Source: Desulfobacterales bacterium (GTDB taxonomy: Bacteria; Desulfobacterota; Desulfobacteria; Desulfobacterales; C00003060). From it: a stretch of 6,089 bases of DNA. A program made the position numbers and the translations under genes. Positions 1 to 4,858 of this stretch are shown in pieces. The stretch spans positions 1 to 6,089 of the forward strand of contig JAUWMM010000126.1 in the NCBI GenBank assembly GCA_030613145.1, read 5' to 3'. Every line of letters starts with the position of its first letter. Position 1 is the stretch's first letter. The notes under the pieces were generated by a model. It did no database searches. It was given only the letters and a program-made list of their open reading frames with translations, and was not told where the DNA came from.

Positions 1-1078
1 TCCTGGCATTTTGATCCGCCATTCGAACAAGCCCGGCCTTCTCACCCCTTTGAGGCATCATGATCCGAACCTGCTCTCCTTTCAGATCGCTCAGCCATTC
101 TTCAAGAAGGGCTTTATCCTCGGGTGGAGTGGGCAGCAGGACCTCTTTCGGTATAAAAGGAGCCTTGTCATAGTATTGCTTCACGAATGCGGTGATCATC
201 TCTGCATCAGAGACGACGCTCTCTGAAAGATAGAACGGCCGGTTCCCCAGCAAGAACCCGCCCCTGACAAACAGGACCATCATAAGTGCCGCTTTGCCCT
301 TTCTGGCCATGCCCAGCACGTCACGGTCCTTAAAATCTGTAGTGGTGGCCACCTGCTTTTCCAGGGTCCTTTCAAGGGCAAATAGCCTGTCCCTGTGGGC
401 TGCCGCTGCCTCAAAATCCTCCCGGGCCGCAGCAGACTCCATTTGTTTCCTCACATTCTTGATCAGCTCCGGTGTCCTTCCTTTCAAGAACATAGCAACC
501 TCTTCAACCACCGCCTGGTAGACCTCCGGCGCTACAGGCAGGCTGCACGGTCCAAGGCAGAGTCTCATCTGGTAGTTCAGGCAGGGTCGCTCTCGGCGCT
601 TGAGAGCCCTGCTCTTGCACTTGCGGATCTTAAAGGTGCTGTGGATCACTTTCAGGGTCTGTCGCACGGCACCGGCAGAGGGAAAAGGGCCAAAATAGAG
701 GGCCCCGTCCTTTGCAATCTTTCGAGCAACAGTCAGGTTGGAATAGGGACGTTTTACATCAAGCCGCAGGCACGGATAGCGTTTGTCATCTTTGAGGATC
801 ACGTTGTAGCGGGGCTGGTGTCGTTTGATCAGATTCGACTCAAGGATGAGGGCTTCTTTTTCCGTGTTGGTAAGTATTGTTTCAAAGTTATCTATCTTTT
901 CAATCAGCAGTTTCGCCTTCAAATCCTTGTGGCCTGTATTGCTGAAATAGGAACCAACACGTTTTTTCAGGTCTCTTGCCTTGCCCACATAGAGAATGTG
1001 GCCTCCGGCATCCTTCATGAGATAGACGCCGGGTGAGGTGGGAAGGTTTGCAAGTCTTTCTAAGAATCCTTTCTTCAT
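1..1078 (-). CDS. uvrC: UvrABC excinuclease subunit C, N-terminal 359 residues (runs off window)
   Basis: UvrC makes the dual incisions flanking a DNA lesion in cytoplasmic nucleotide excision repair, acting with UvrA and UvrB. The reverse-strand frame is open from ATG at 1078 to the window edge with no stop, so the gene is partial, not broken. The GIY-YIG nuclease domain is at residues 13-95: GVY at 17-19, LYVGKA at 29-34, Arg40 and Glu80 in the LESNLIK segment are the expected catalytic positions. A GPFPS motif follows at 130-134. Cys154, Cys166, Cys174 and Cys178 match the cysteine cluster known in UvrC. A UVR (UvrB-binding) helical hairpin lies near 203-240. The RNase H-like 5'-incision domain and the HhH repeats lie outside the window. 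The frame upstream has a TAG and no ATG or GTG, so 1078 is the best start. The ribosome binding site is weak (GGGTAGAAG). Identification is secure. Confidence 0.97.
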   Translation of the reverse strand, partial: MKKGFLERLANLPTSPGVYLMKDAGGHILYVGKARDLKKRVGSYFSNTGHKDLKAKLLIEKIDNFETILTNTEKEALILESNLIKRHQPRYNVILKDDKRYPCLRLDVKRPYSNLTVARKIAKDGALYFGPFPSAGAVRQTLKVIHSTFKIRKCKSRALKRRERPCLNYQMRLCLGPCSLPVAPEVYQAVVEEVAMFLKGRTPELIKNVRKQMESAAAREDFEAAAAHRDRLFALERTLEKQVATTTDFKDRDVLGMARKGKAALMMVLFVRGGFLLGNRPFYLSESVVSDAEMITAFVKQYYDKAPFIPKEVLLPTPPEDKALLEEWLSDLKGEQVRIMMPQRGEKAGLVRMADQNAR

Positions 1079-1081
1079 TGC

Positions 1082-1116
1082 TTCTACCCGTTTAGCTTCA
1101 CACCAACAGGGTAGAA
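1082..1116. repeat. 8-bp inverted repeat spanning the uvrC start region
   Basis: TTCTACCC (1082-1089) is the exact inverse of GGGTAGAA (1109-1116), separated by 19 bp. On the uvrC strand the proximal arm contains the only purine-rich ribosome-binding sequence and the distal arm overlaps the candidate -10 box. It could act as an operator. If transcription starts further upstream, it could instead form an RNA hairpin hiding the ribosome binding site. No function is demonstrated. Confidence 0.35.
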
Positions 1117-1136
1117 CTAGATAACCACAATGTCAA
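1108..1136 (-). promoter_or_regulatory. Candidate sigma70 promoter of uvrC
   Basis: On the minus strand, TTGACA (1131-1136) is a consensus -35 box. It is followed after 17 bp by TACCCT (1108-1113), a weak -10 with three of six consensus bases. Transcription would start near 1101, giving a leader of about 20-25 nt before the uvrC ATG. The -10 overlaps one arm of an 8-bp inverted repeat (1082-1089 with 1109-1116). Confidence 0.5.
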
Positions 1137-1295
1137 TATTTCAAGGCGTTACATGTCACAAGGTCCCATCTTGTCCAATACAAATGATCGATGTTACGCG
1201 TTCACAGAGAATTGGTCGGCGGACCCGATAGTGCCAGCTGAAAAAGGGGATGAAGATTCAGAAATAAATTGACAGGCAATCCCGAAATTGTTAGG

Positions 1296-1440
1296 TAATG
1301 TCCATCCAGAAATGAGATATTTTTTGCAAGGTCAAGGAAGACGAAAATTTTAACCGCAGGAATACCTTGGGTATTTTGAGGATTGAAATCTGAGTCTGAC
1401 GCAGAGATTGCGGAAAATAGCCATTTATGGATGGGCACTA
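1296..1440. mobile_element. MITE-like element with imperfect terminal inverted repeats (about 30 bp)
   Basis: The left end reads TAATGTCCATCC-AGAAATG (from 1296). The right end, read inward on the minus strand from 1440, is TAGTGCCCATCC-ATAAATG. Similarity continues inward to TATTTTxxGCAA on both sides (about 1319-1329 and 1407-1418), with a handful of mismatches and a one-base gap. The element is 145 bp, has no credible coding capacity, and has a small internal palindrome AATACC-TTG-GGTATT (1361-1375). Both ends finish in TA, which would fit the TA target duplication of IS630/Tc1-mariner transposons, though TA may belong to the repeat itself. The same end sequence recurs at 2580-2612. Family assignment is inference; the inverted-repeat structure is read directly. 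Confidence 0.6.
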
Positions 1441-1471
1441 GGTATATTTAAATCTTCCATAGATGCAATCG

Positions 1472-1548
1472 GGGCCGTTAGCTCAACTAGGCAGAGCAGC
1501 TGACTCTTAATCAGGAGGTTATAGGTTCGATTCCTATACGGCCCACCA
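1472..1548 (+). tRNA. tRNA-Lys (anticodon CTT), CCA encoded
   Basis: The cloverleaf can be drawn by hand. The acceptor stem GGGCCGT (1472-1478) pairs perfectly with ACGGCCC (1538-1544), followed by discriminator A and encoded CCA (1546-1548). The D stem is GCTC/GAGC (1481-1484 with 1494-1497). The anticodon stem GCTGA/TCAGG (1499-1503 with 1511-1515) closes a CTCTTAA loop with anticodon CTT at 1506-1508. The variable loop is 5 nt, and the T stem ATAGG/CCTAT encloses TTCGATT. The outermost anticodon-stem pair is a G-G mismatch (1499 with 1515); E. coli tRNA-Lys has G-U there. The gene reads AAG lysine codons. It stands alone on the plus strand between a mobile-element remnant and the toxin-antitoxin locus. 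Confidence 0.96.
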
Positions 1549-1578
1549 TCAAAAATTAGCTCTCCTTTATTGGCCATA

Positions 1579-1602
1579 AATGGGGCGTTTTCACGCCCCA
1601 TT
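1579..1602 (+). terminator. Hairpin downstream of tRNA-Lys, possible terminator
   Basis: AATGGGGCGT (1579-1588) pairs perfectly with ACGCCCCATT (1593-1602) around a TTTC loop, a strong 10-bp GC-rich stem 30 nt after the tRNA. No T-run follows (the next bases are CGAGTCAATT), so it lacks the full signature of an intrinsic terminator. It could act as a processing or 3'-stabilising hairpin instead. The stretch from here to 1721 shows nothing else I can support. Confidence 0.45.
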
Positions 1603-1721
1603 CGAGTCAATTAGAACAGTAGACAGGGTAATTACATCTCTTACGTCAAAAATTCAAGCGTTCAACTTTAATTGTAAACAACGTTCCCCCCCTTGCGCAC
1701 TTTCTGCAACAACGCAAACCA

Positions 1722-2126
1722 TTACAGCCCCGTCAAAAACTGACCAGGAGTCATTATCTCTATAGCGCGATAACGTTTCAGACGCAGTAGGTGTTGGTCA
1801 CCAGAAATGATTATCTTTGCATTGCCGGCTTCCGCACAGCGTATGAACTTGTCGTCCGAAGGATCATCTCGTACGATCACAGGGCCAGGCTTTGCCCTGA
1901 CAATCTCAAAATGGGGCAATATTTCTTGGTAGAGGATAAAGTCGATCTCCTCCGGGGCTAACCCGAATTTGGGATAGGTCAAGACCCGGAGGTATTCGTT
2001 AACGATTTCCTTGGATGCCAGCGGGTCAATCCGGCCGCTTTTCCACAACGGGACAAGCTCACCAGGCACACCACCAAACAAAAGCGCAGAGATCAACACA
2101 TTCGTGTCGATAACGATGCGCTTCAC
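1722..2126 (-). CDS. PIN-domain toxin (predicted RNase) of a type II toxin-antitoxin pair
   Basis: Predicted Mg-dependent ribonuclease toxin of the PIN (VapC-like) superfamily, 134 residues, close to the usual length. The N-terminus IVIDTNVLISAL carries the first catalytic acid, Asp7, with Asn9. Glu44 (VNEY), Asp91/Asp92 (DPSDDKF) and Asp110 (ISGD) supply the rest of the acidic pocket. DDPSDDKFIRCA and AKIIISGDQHLL are typical of the TIGR00305/COG1569 group. The frame is open further upstream to an ATG at 2162, but I place the start at GTG 2126. That GTG overlaps the antitoxin stop codon in GTGA, puts Asp7 where PIN proteins have it, and removes a non-conserved 12-residue leader. Translation is probably coupled to the antitoxin, since no strong ribosome binding site is seen. 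All catalytic residues are present, so it should be active. Its RNA target cannot be told from sequence. Confidence 0.9.
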   Translation of the reverse strand: MKRIVIDTNVLISALLFGGVPGELVPLWKSGRIDPLASKEIVNEYLRVLTYPKFGLAPEEIDFILYQEILPHFEIVRAKPGPVIVRDDPSDDKFIRCAEAGNAKIIISGDQHLLRLKRYRAIEIMTPGQFLTGL

Positions 2127-2350
2127 TTTGATCTTGCCCACTTTACTGCTTCGGCCACACAATCAGGTTTCAGCCCAAGCTTCTTTATCTTGGACCTAAT
2201 TTGGCCCAAATCCGTATCGTACACGCGCAACGGTTTAAGCACCACCTTCCCATCCTTCAGTTCCACATCGAAATACCTCACATCGGGGAGTTGCTCGATA
2301 ACTTTCTTTGGAATGGTGATCTGATTCTTTGCGGTAAGTTTTGCAAGCAT
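2123..2350 (-). CDS. AbrB/MazE/SpoVT-type antitoxin
   Basis: This is the 75-residue partner of the downstream PIN toxin. Residues 1-41 form a swapped-hairpin AbrB domain (LTAKNQITIPKKVIEQL, then a beta-rich DVELKDGKVVLKPL), which dimerises and binds DNA. Residues 42-75 are a charged, probably helical tail expected to bind and neutralise the toxin. The start at 2350 is supported by AAGGAG (2359-2364), 8 nt upstream. Its stop overlaps the toxin GTG by 4 nt. The antitoxin is first in the operon, the usual order that keeps antitoxin in excess, and antitoxins of this kind normally repress their own promoter as a complex with the toxin. A candidate operator lies at 2366-2408. Confidence 0.9.
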   Translation of the reverse strand: MLAKLTAKNQITIPKKVIEQLPDVRYFDVELKDGKVVLKPLRVYDTDLGQIRSKIKKLGLKPDCVAEAVKWARSK

Positions 2351-2365
2351 TTCCTTATCTCCTTG

Positions 2366-2408
2366 TTTTCTGAAAGTATAGTTTTCTTATATTCGAACGT
2401 TCAGAAAA
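2366..2408. promoter_or_regulatory. Candidate operator of the toxin-antitoxin promoter
   Basis: TTTTCTGAA (2366-2374) and TTCAGAAAA (2400-2408) are perfect 9-bp inverted arms whose centres are 34 bp apart, about three helical turns. They bracket the -10 box, and the distal arm abuts the -35. A GAACGTTC palindrome overlaps the distal arm. This is the arrangement expected for autorepression by an antitoxin dimer or toxin-antitoxin complex. The symmetry is seen; binding is inferred. Confidence 0.5.
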
Positions 2409-2414
2409 AGTCAA
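2386..2414 (-). promoter_or_regulatory. Sigma70-type promoter of the toxin-antitoxin operon
   Basis: On the minus strand, TTGACT (2409-2414) is followed after exactly 17 bp by TATAAG (2386-2391), each one base from consensus. The predicted transcript starts near 2379, about 28 nt before the antitoxin ATG. The spacer contains the 8-bp palindrome GAACGTTC (2395-2402). Confidence 0.7.
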
Positions 2415-2543
2415 TATAATAGCTGGAGATTTCCTCAATAAAACCATTCTAAGGTCGAAATTGGCAGTAATTTGAAAAGATTGTCAGGTAAAGTCAATAA
2501 GTTGATTTGGTTCGACCCCGTTCCAATGTCTGTCAGGGACAAT

Positions 2544-2572
2544 TTGACGATCAATAATATATGCGATATCGT
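2544..2572 (+). promoter_or_regulatory. Possible promoter of the DNA methyltransferase gene
   Basis: TTGACG (2544-2549) and TATCGT (2567-2572) are 17 bp apart. The -10 is weak. The ACGAT/ATCGT arms (2547-2551 and 2568-2572) and a CGATATCG palindrome (2564-2571) overlap the element and might bind a regulator. The rest of the 2415-2630 gap shows no gene I can support; it ends with the repeat-derived palindrome at 2580-2612. Confidence 0.35.
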
Positions 2573-2579
2573 GACTACT

Positions 2580-2612
2580 TAGTGTCCATCCAGAGTTTCC
2601 GGATGGACACTA
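2580..2612. mobile_element. 33-bp palindromic remnant of the GTGTCCATCC repeat family
   Basis: TAGTGTCCATCC (2580-2591) and GGATGGACACTA (2601-2612) are perfect 12-bp inverted arms around a 9-bp centre. The arms match the ends of the 145-bp element at 1296-1440, so this looks like two terminal repeats joined after loss of the interior. It lies 6 bp before the methyltransferase ribosome binding site and downstream of the candidate promoter, so it would be transcribed as a stable hairpin in the 5' leader. ACTACTT occurs on both sides (2574-2580, 2609-2615), making the exact insertion boundaries ambiguous. Confidence 0.55.
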
Positions 2613-2630
2613 CTTTACGGAGGAGATTTA

Positions 2631-3803
2631 ATGAAAACGAGACACCAGATCATATTCCAAGACTCAAAGAACATGAAAGGCGTCGATTCAGAAAGCGTCG
2701 ATTTGGTAGTTACTTCACCACCCTATCCAATGATTGAAATGTGGGACGAAATGTTTATTGCTCAAAACCGAGCGATAAGCGAGGCATTAAGTAAGGAAAA
2801 AGGCCCGGATGCCTTTGAATTGATGCACAAGGAACTCGACTCTGTTTGGAACGAAGTTTATCGAATACTAAAAAAAGGTGGTATCGCCTGTATCAACATT
2901 GGAGATGCAACAAGAACTATAGACGGAGATTTCGTACTGTATCAAAACCATGCCAGAATCTTAACCTACCTGCTTAAGATAGGCTTCTCTTCCCTTCCGG
3001 TCATCCTGTGGAGAAAACAGACCAATGCACCTAACAAATTCATGGGGTCGGGAATGTTGCCACCAAGTGCTTACGTTACCCTGGAACACGAGTTCATCCT
3101 GATATTGAGAAAAGGCTCAATGAGAGGGTTCAAGGCCGCCAGGAAGAAGCAAATCAGACGAGAAAGCGCCTTCTTCTGGGAGGAGAGAAATGTCTGGTAC
3201 TCAGACATCTGGTTGGATCTAAAGGGAACAGCCCAAAGCTTGAATTATGAACAGATGAGGTTGAGAAGCGCTGCCTATCCCTTTGAACTTCCGTATCGAT
3301 TAATAAATATGTTCTCTGTGAAGGGCGATACGGTATTAGACCCTTTCCTCGGCACGGGGTCTACAACATTGGCTGCAATGGCTGCCTGTCGGAACAGCGT
3401 CGGATTTGAAATTGAACCGAACTTCGAAAATCCGATTATAACCCAAATGGATACGATCGTACCATTTTCAAATGAGCAGATCAGGAATAGAATCAAGAAC
3501 CATATTGGTTTTGTCAAAGACAGGTATAAGGCAAAAGGTGCTTTCAAACACATGAATAAACATTATGGATTTCCTGTCGTGACCAACCAAGAAAGGGAAC
3601 TCCTTTTGAATCAACTCGTGTCGGCCTCGCAAATCAGTGATGGTGTTTTCGAGGTCTCTTATTCAGACAAGCCCCAGGAAGAATTCTGCGGGGATTGGCA
3701 TGACTTCATGTTATCTCAAGCAGACAAGCGGATTCCCAAAAAACGCAGGTCGAAAAGGACCTCAGATAAAACCGTCCAACTAACCCTGTTGGACCAGAAT
3801 TAG
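2631..3803 (+). CDS. Type II DNA methyltransferase, beta class (SPPY; probably N4-cytosine)
   Basis: S-adenosylmethionine-dependent DNA amino-methyltransferase of 390 residues, the modification half of a restriction-modification system. Catalytic motif IV, TSPPYP, is at residues 28-33, and the SAM-binding motif DPFLGTGST is at 237-245, followed by VGFEIEPNF at 257-265. This IV-before-I order defines the beta class. SPPY is commonest in N4-cytosine enzymes but also occurs in N6-adenine ones. Residues 34-230 should hold the target-recognition part. The last 90 residues are an extension past the catalytic core and end in a very basic KKRRSKR stretch. The start is firm: GGAGGAG (2619-2625) lies 5 nt before the ATG. 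The gene converges with the endonuclease gene, 22 bp between stops. If it is cognate to that MjaI-like enzyme, the target may be CTAG; this is an inference from the family name. All key motifs are intact. Confidence 0.9.
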   Translation: MKTRHQIIFQDSKNMKGVDSESVDLVVTSPPYPMIEMWDEMFIAQNRAISEALSKEKGPDAFELMHKELDSVWNEVYRILKKGGIACINIGDATRTIDGDFVLYQNHARILTYLLKIGFSSLPVILWRKQTNAPNKFMGSGMLPPSAYVTLEHEFILILRKGSMRGFKAARKKQIRRESAFFWEERNVWYSDIWLDLKGTAQSLNYEQMRLRSAAYPFELPYRLINMFSVKGDTVLDPFLGTGSTTLAAMAACRNSVGFEIEPNFENPIITQMDTIVPFSNEQIRNRIKNHIGFVKDRYKAKGAFKHMNKHYGFPVVTNQERELLLNQLVSASQISDGVFEVSYSDKPQEEFCGDWHDFMLSQADKRIPKKRRSKRTSDKTVQLTLLDQN

Positions 3804-3825
3804 AACCCAACGGCTAACACTCGTT

Positions 3826-4401
3826 TCAAAGGTCACAGTGAACCTTTATCCCATCTTTGACCTTTTCGTAATAAATCATCTCTGCTTCTATTTGTTCTGC
3901 AAGCATGTTCTTTGTTTTATACGTAATTGGCTTTATGGATACTGGAGTCTCTCCTATAAACCCATCTATACCCTGTGATTCCTCTTGAGGCGTGGACAGA
4001 CGGTAGGGCTGACCCTTTAGATCTCCTATCTTCTTTAGAACACTCTCTTGGCAACGAAATCCAATAAAGGTCTTCGTTAGGACAAGGTCCCTCACCCACC
4101 TGCGAACGAGATCCTTGTCGATAAGCCCCATCGCTCCTCGAAGGTTCTCTATCATTTCGTAGATCCTCTCCGTCGCATTCTCAATCGCGTCTGGCATTTT
4201 TTCCCCGTACCAGTCCACCCATTCGCCATAACTCTTCCCGTCAAACTCCTGGATCAAATCGGACATCTGCCCGACCATCCTCGGTCTGGTTCCTTGGGCG
4301 TTCTGATTTGCAAGGTTAATGACCTATGTCGTGTAGTTAGGAAACTCCTTGACGTCCCCCGCGGCATCCCTTATGAGCTCCCAGTTCTTGATTTTGATCA
4401 T
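3826..4401 (-). pseudogene. MjaI-family type II restriction endonuclease, interrupted by in-frame TAG at codon 26
   Basis: Cognate nuclease of the neighbouring methyltransferase. Read from ATG 4401 the frame is 191 codons, with one TAG at 4324-4326. Codons 1-25 (ending FPNYTT) and codons 27 onward (VINLANQNAQGTRP, then VGQMSDLIQEF) continue one another without frameshift. TAG is one transition from CAG (Gln), the likely original codon. The true start is supported by AAGGAGG (4407-4413), 5 nt upstream. Near the C-terminus GIDGFIG-x-TPVSIKP (Asp146, Lys157 in full-frame numbering) fits a PD-(D/E)xK-like active site, and IYYEKVKDGIKV follows, resembling MjaI-type enzymes. Internal initiation at ATG 4278 could give a 150-residue protein lacking 41 N-terminal residues, but its upstream sequence is a poor ribosome binding site. 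Probably inactivated; readthrough cannot be excluded. Confidence 0.8.
3828..3847. terminator. Weak hairpin between the convergent M and R genes
   Basis: AAAGGTCAC pairs with GTGAACCTTT with one bulged base, overlapping the last codons of the endonuclease gene and lying 25 bp after the methyltransferase stop. The stem is short and no T-run follows on either strand, so it is at best a weak bidirectional terminator. No better terminator is visible in the 22-bp gap. Confidence 0.25.
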
Positions 4402-4663
4402 GGCTCCCTCCTTCATTAGTCCGAATAAAAGGCACGTTCTGGAAACACAGATTCCGTTCATTTAGCACAAGCAAATGGTGCCGTCGATCTCCGAAGGCTC
4501 CATTCAGGCTCACCTGGAAATTAGCCTCGAAGCAACTGTGCCAAGCAGTCACCTCGCAAAGGGTGACAAGGTAACCAGTTCAAATTATTACAAACATGCA
4601 CAGAAAAAACCTGAAAATCAGACGTTTTTCATCGGAAAAATGACAAAAAAATCAAGAAATCCC
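4402..4663. other. Divergent intergenic region between endonuclease and XRE genes, no gene seen
   Basis: Apart from the endonuclease ribosome binding site (4407-4413), I see no credible coding sequence here on either strand. Short open frames lack ribosome binding sites and family features. GTCACC (4548-4553) and GGTGAC (4562-4567) form a 6-bp inverted repeat with an 8-bp gap that could be an operator. TTTTTC-ATCG-GAAAAA (4625-4640), with following A-tracts, lies just upstream of the XRE promoter and may act as an UP-type element. Confidence 0.4.
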
Positions 4664-4692
4664 TTGACAAGTATTAGGTGTGGTAGTAGCTT
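4664..4692 (+). promoter_or_regulatory. Sigma70-type promoter of the XRE-ImmA operon
   Basis: Consensus TTGACA (4664-4669) is followed after 17 bp by TAGCTT (4687-4692), a -10 with three of six consensus bases. Transcription would begin near 4699, leaving a leader of about 160 nt before the XRE start. The -10 lies inside the first of two operator-like palindromes, which suggests repression. Confidence 0.6.
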
Positions 4693-4718
4693 TACCACAT
4701 GGTAAAAATTCTACCACA
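4679..4718. promoter_or_regulatory. Two tandem 21-bp operators (YRTGGTA-N7-TACCACA)
   Basis: Site 1 is TGTGGTA-N7-TACCACA at 4679-4699; site 2 is CATGGTA-N7-TACCACA at 4698-4718. Both have 7-bp arms and 7-bp spacers, and they start 19 bp apart, so two dimers would bind in close register. Site 1 covers the end of the promoter spacer and the -10 box; site 2 covers the start site and first transcribed bases. This is the geometry of an autorepressed promoter, and the downstream XRE protein is the obvious candidate ligand. The palindromes are seen; the ligand is inferred. Confidence 0.65.
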
Positions 4719-4726
4719 AAACATCC

Positions 4727-4771
4727 GAAAGGGGGTGAGACCACTTTTAGCCAATTCGTCAACGAGGAAAC
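4727..4771 (+). repeat. Degenerate copy of the XRE gene's ribosome binding site and first codons
   Basis: This stretch aligns with 4844-4887 at roughly four positions in five, with one single-base gap. Shared blocks are GAAAGG, GCCAATTCGT (from 'agccaattcgt' and 'ggccaattcgt') and GAGGAAA. In the matching frame it reads T-F-S-Q-F-V-N-E-E against M-F-G-Q-F-V-K-E-E at the real start; the ATG is replaced by ACT, so this copy cannot start the same protein. Sequence beyond these 45 bp is not similar. It lies in the transcribed leader, about 117 bp before the real gene start. Confidence 0.6.
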
Positions 4772-4858
4772 ATCGCTACTAAGACACACTCACGGTAGCA
4801 GCCCTATCAGTTAATCGCAGGAACGATGCGAAATCAATCGCCAGAAAGGAGGCGAACT

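Noticed and set aside
395..1036. 213-codon plus-strand open frame
   Set aside because: It is antisense to uvrC, whose domains and catalytic residues are unmistakable, and it has no recognisable features of its own.
1202..1438. 78-codon minus-strand open frame
   Set aside because: It spans the inverted-repeat element; the frame comes from repeat sequence, with no ribosome binding site or family features.
1425..1610. 61-codon minus-strand frame across the tRNA
   Set aside because: It is the antisense of the tRNA, a known source of spurious protein annotations (the GGPYRNRTYNLL type).
2127..2162. Longer toxin starting at ATG 2162
   Set aside because: It would overlap the antitoxin by 40 bp and add a non-conserved leader; GTG at 2126 in GTGA gives the standard PIN N-terminus.
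2505..2535. GGTTCGACCCCG resembling a tRNA T-loop
   Set aside because: There is no matching acceptor or anticodon arms around it and it does not match the tRNA-Lys 3' end, so I call neither a tRNA fragment nor an attachment site.
4337..4552. 71-codon minus-strand frame upstream of and across the endonuclease start
   Set aside because: It has no ribosome binding site and no recognisable protein features. It overlaps the 25 N-terminal endonuclease codons in another frame.
4735..4782. 15-residue leader peptide from GTG 4735
   Set aside because: The purine-rich sequence is too close to the GTG to act as a proper ribosome binding site, and the frame does not match the duplicated XRE start.
4826..4858. 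Longer XRE protein starting at ATG 4826
   Set aside because: The extra codons run through the AAGGAGG ribosome binding site that serves ATG 4859.
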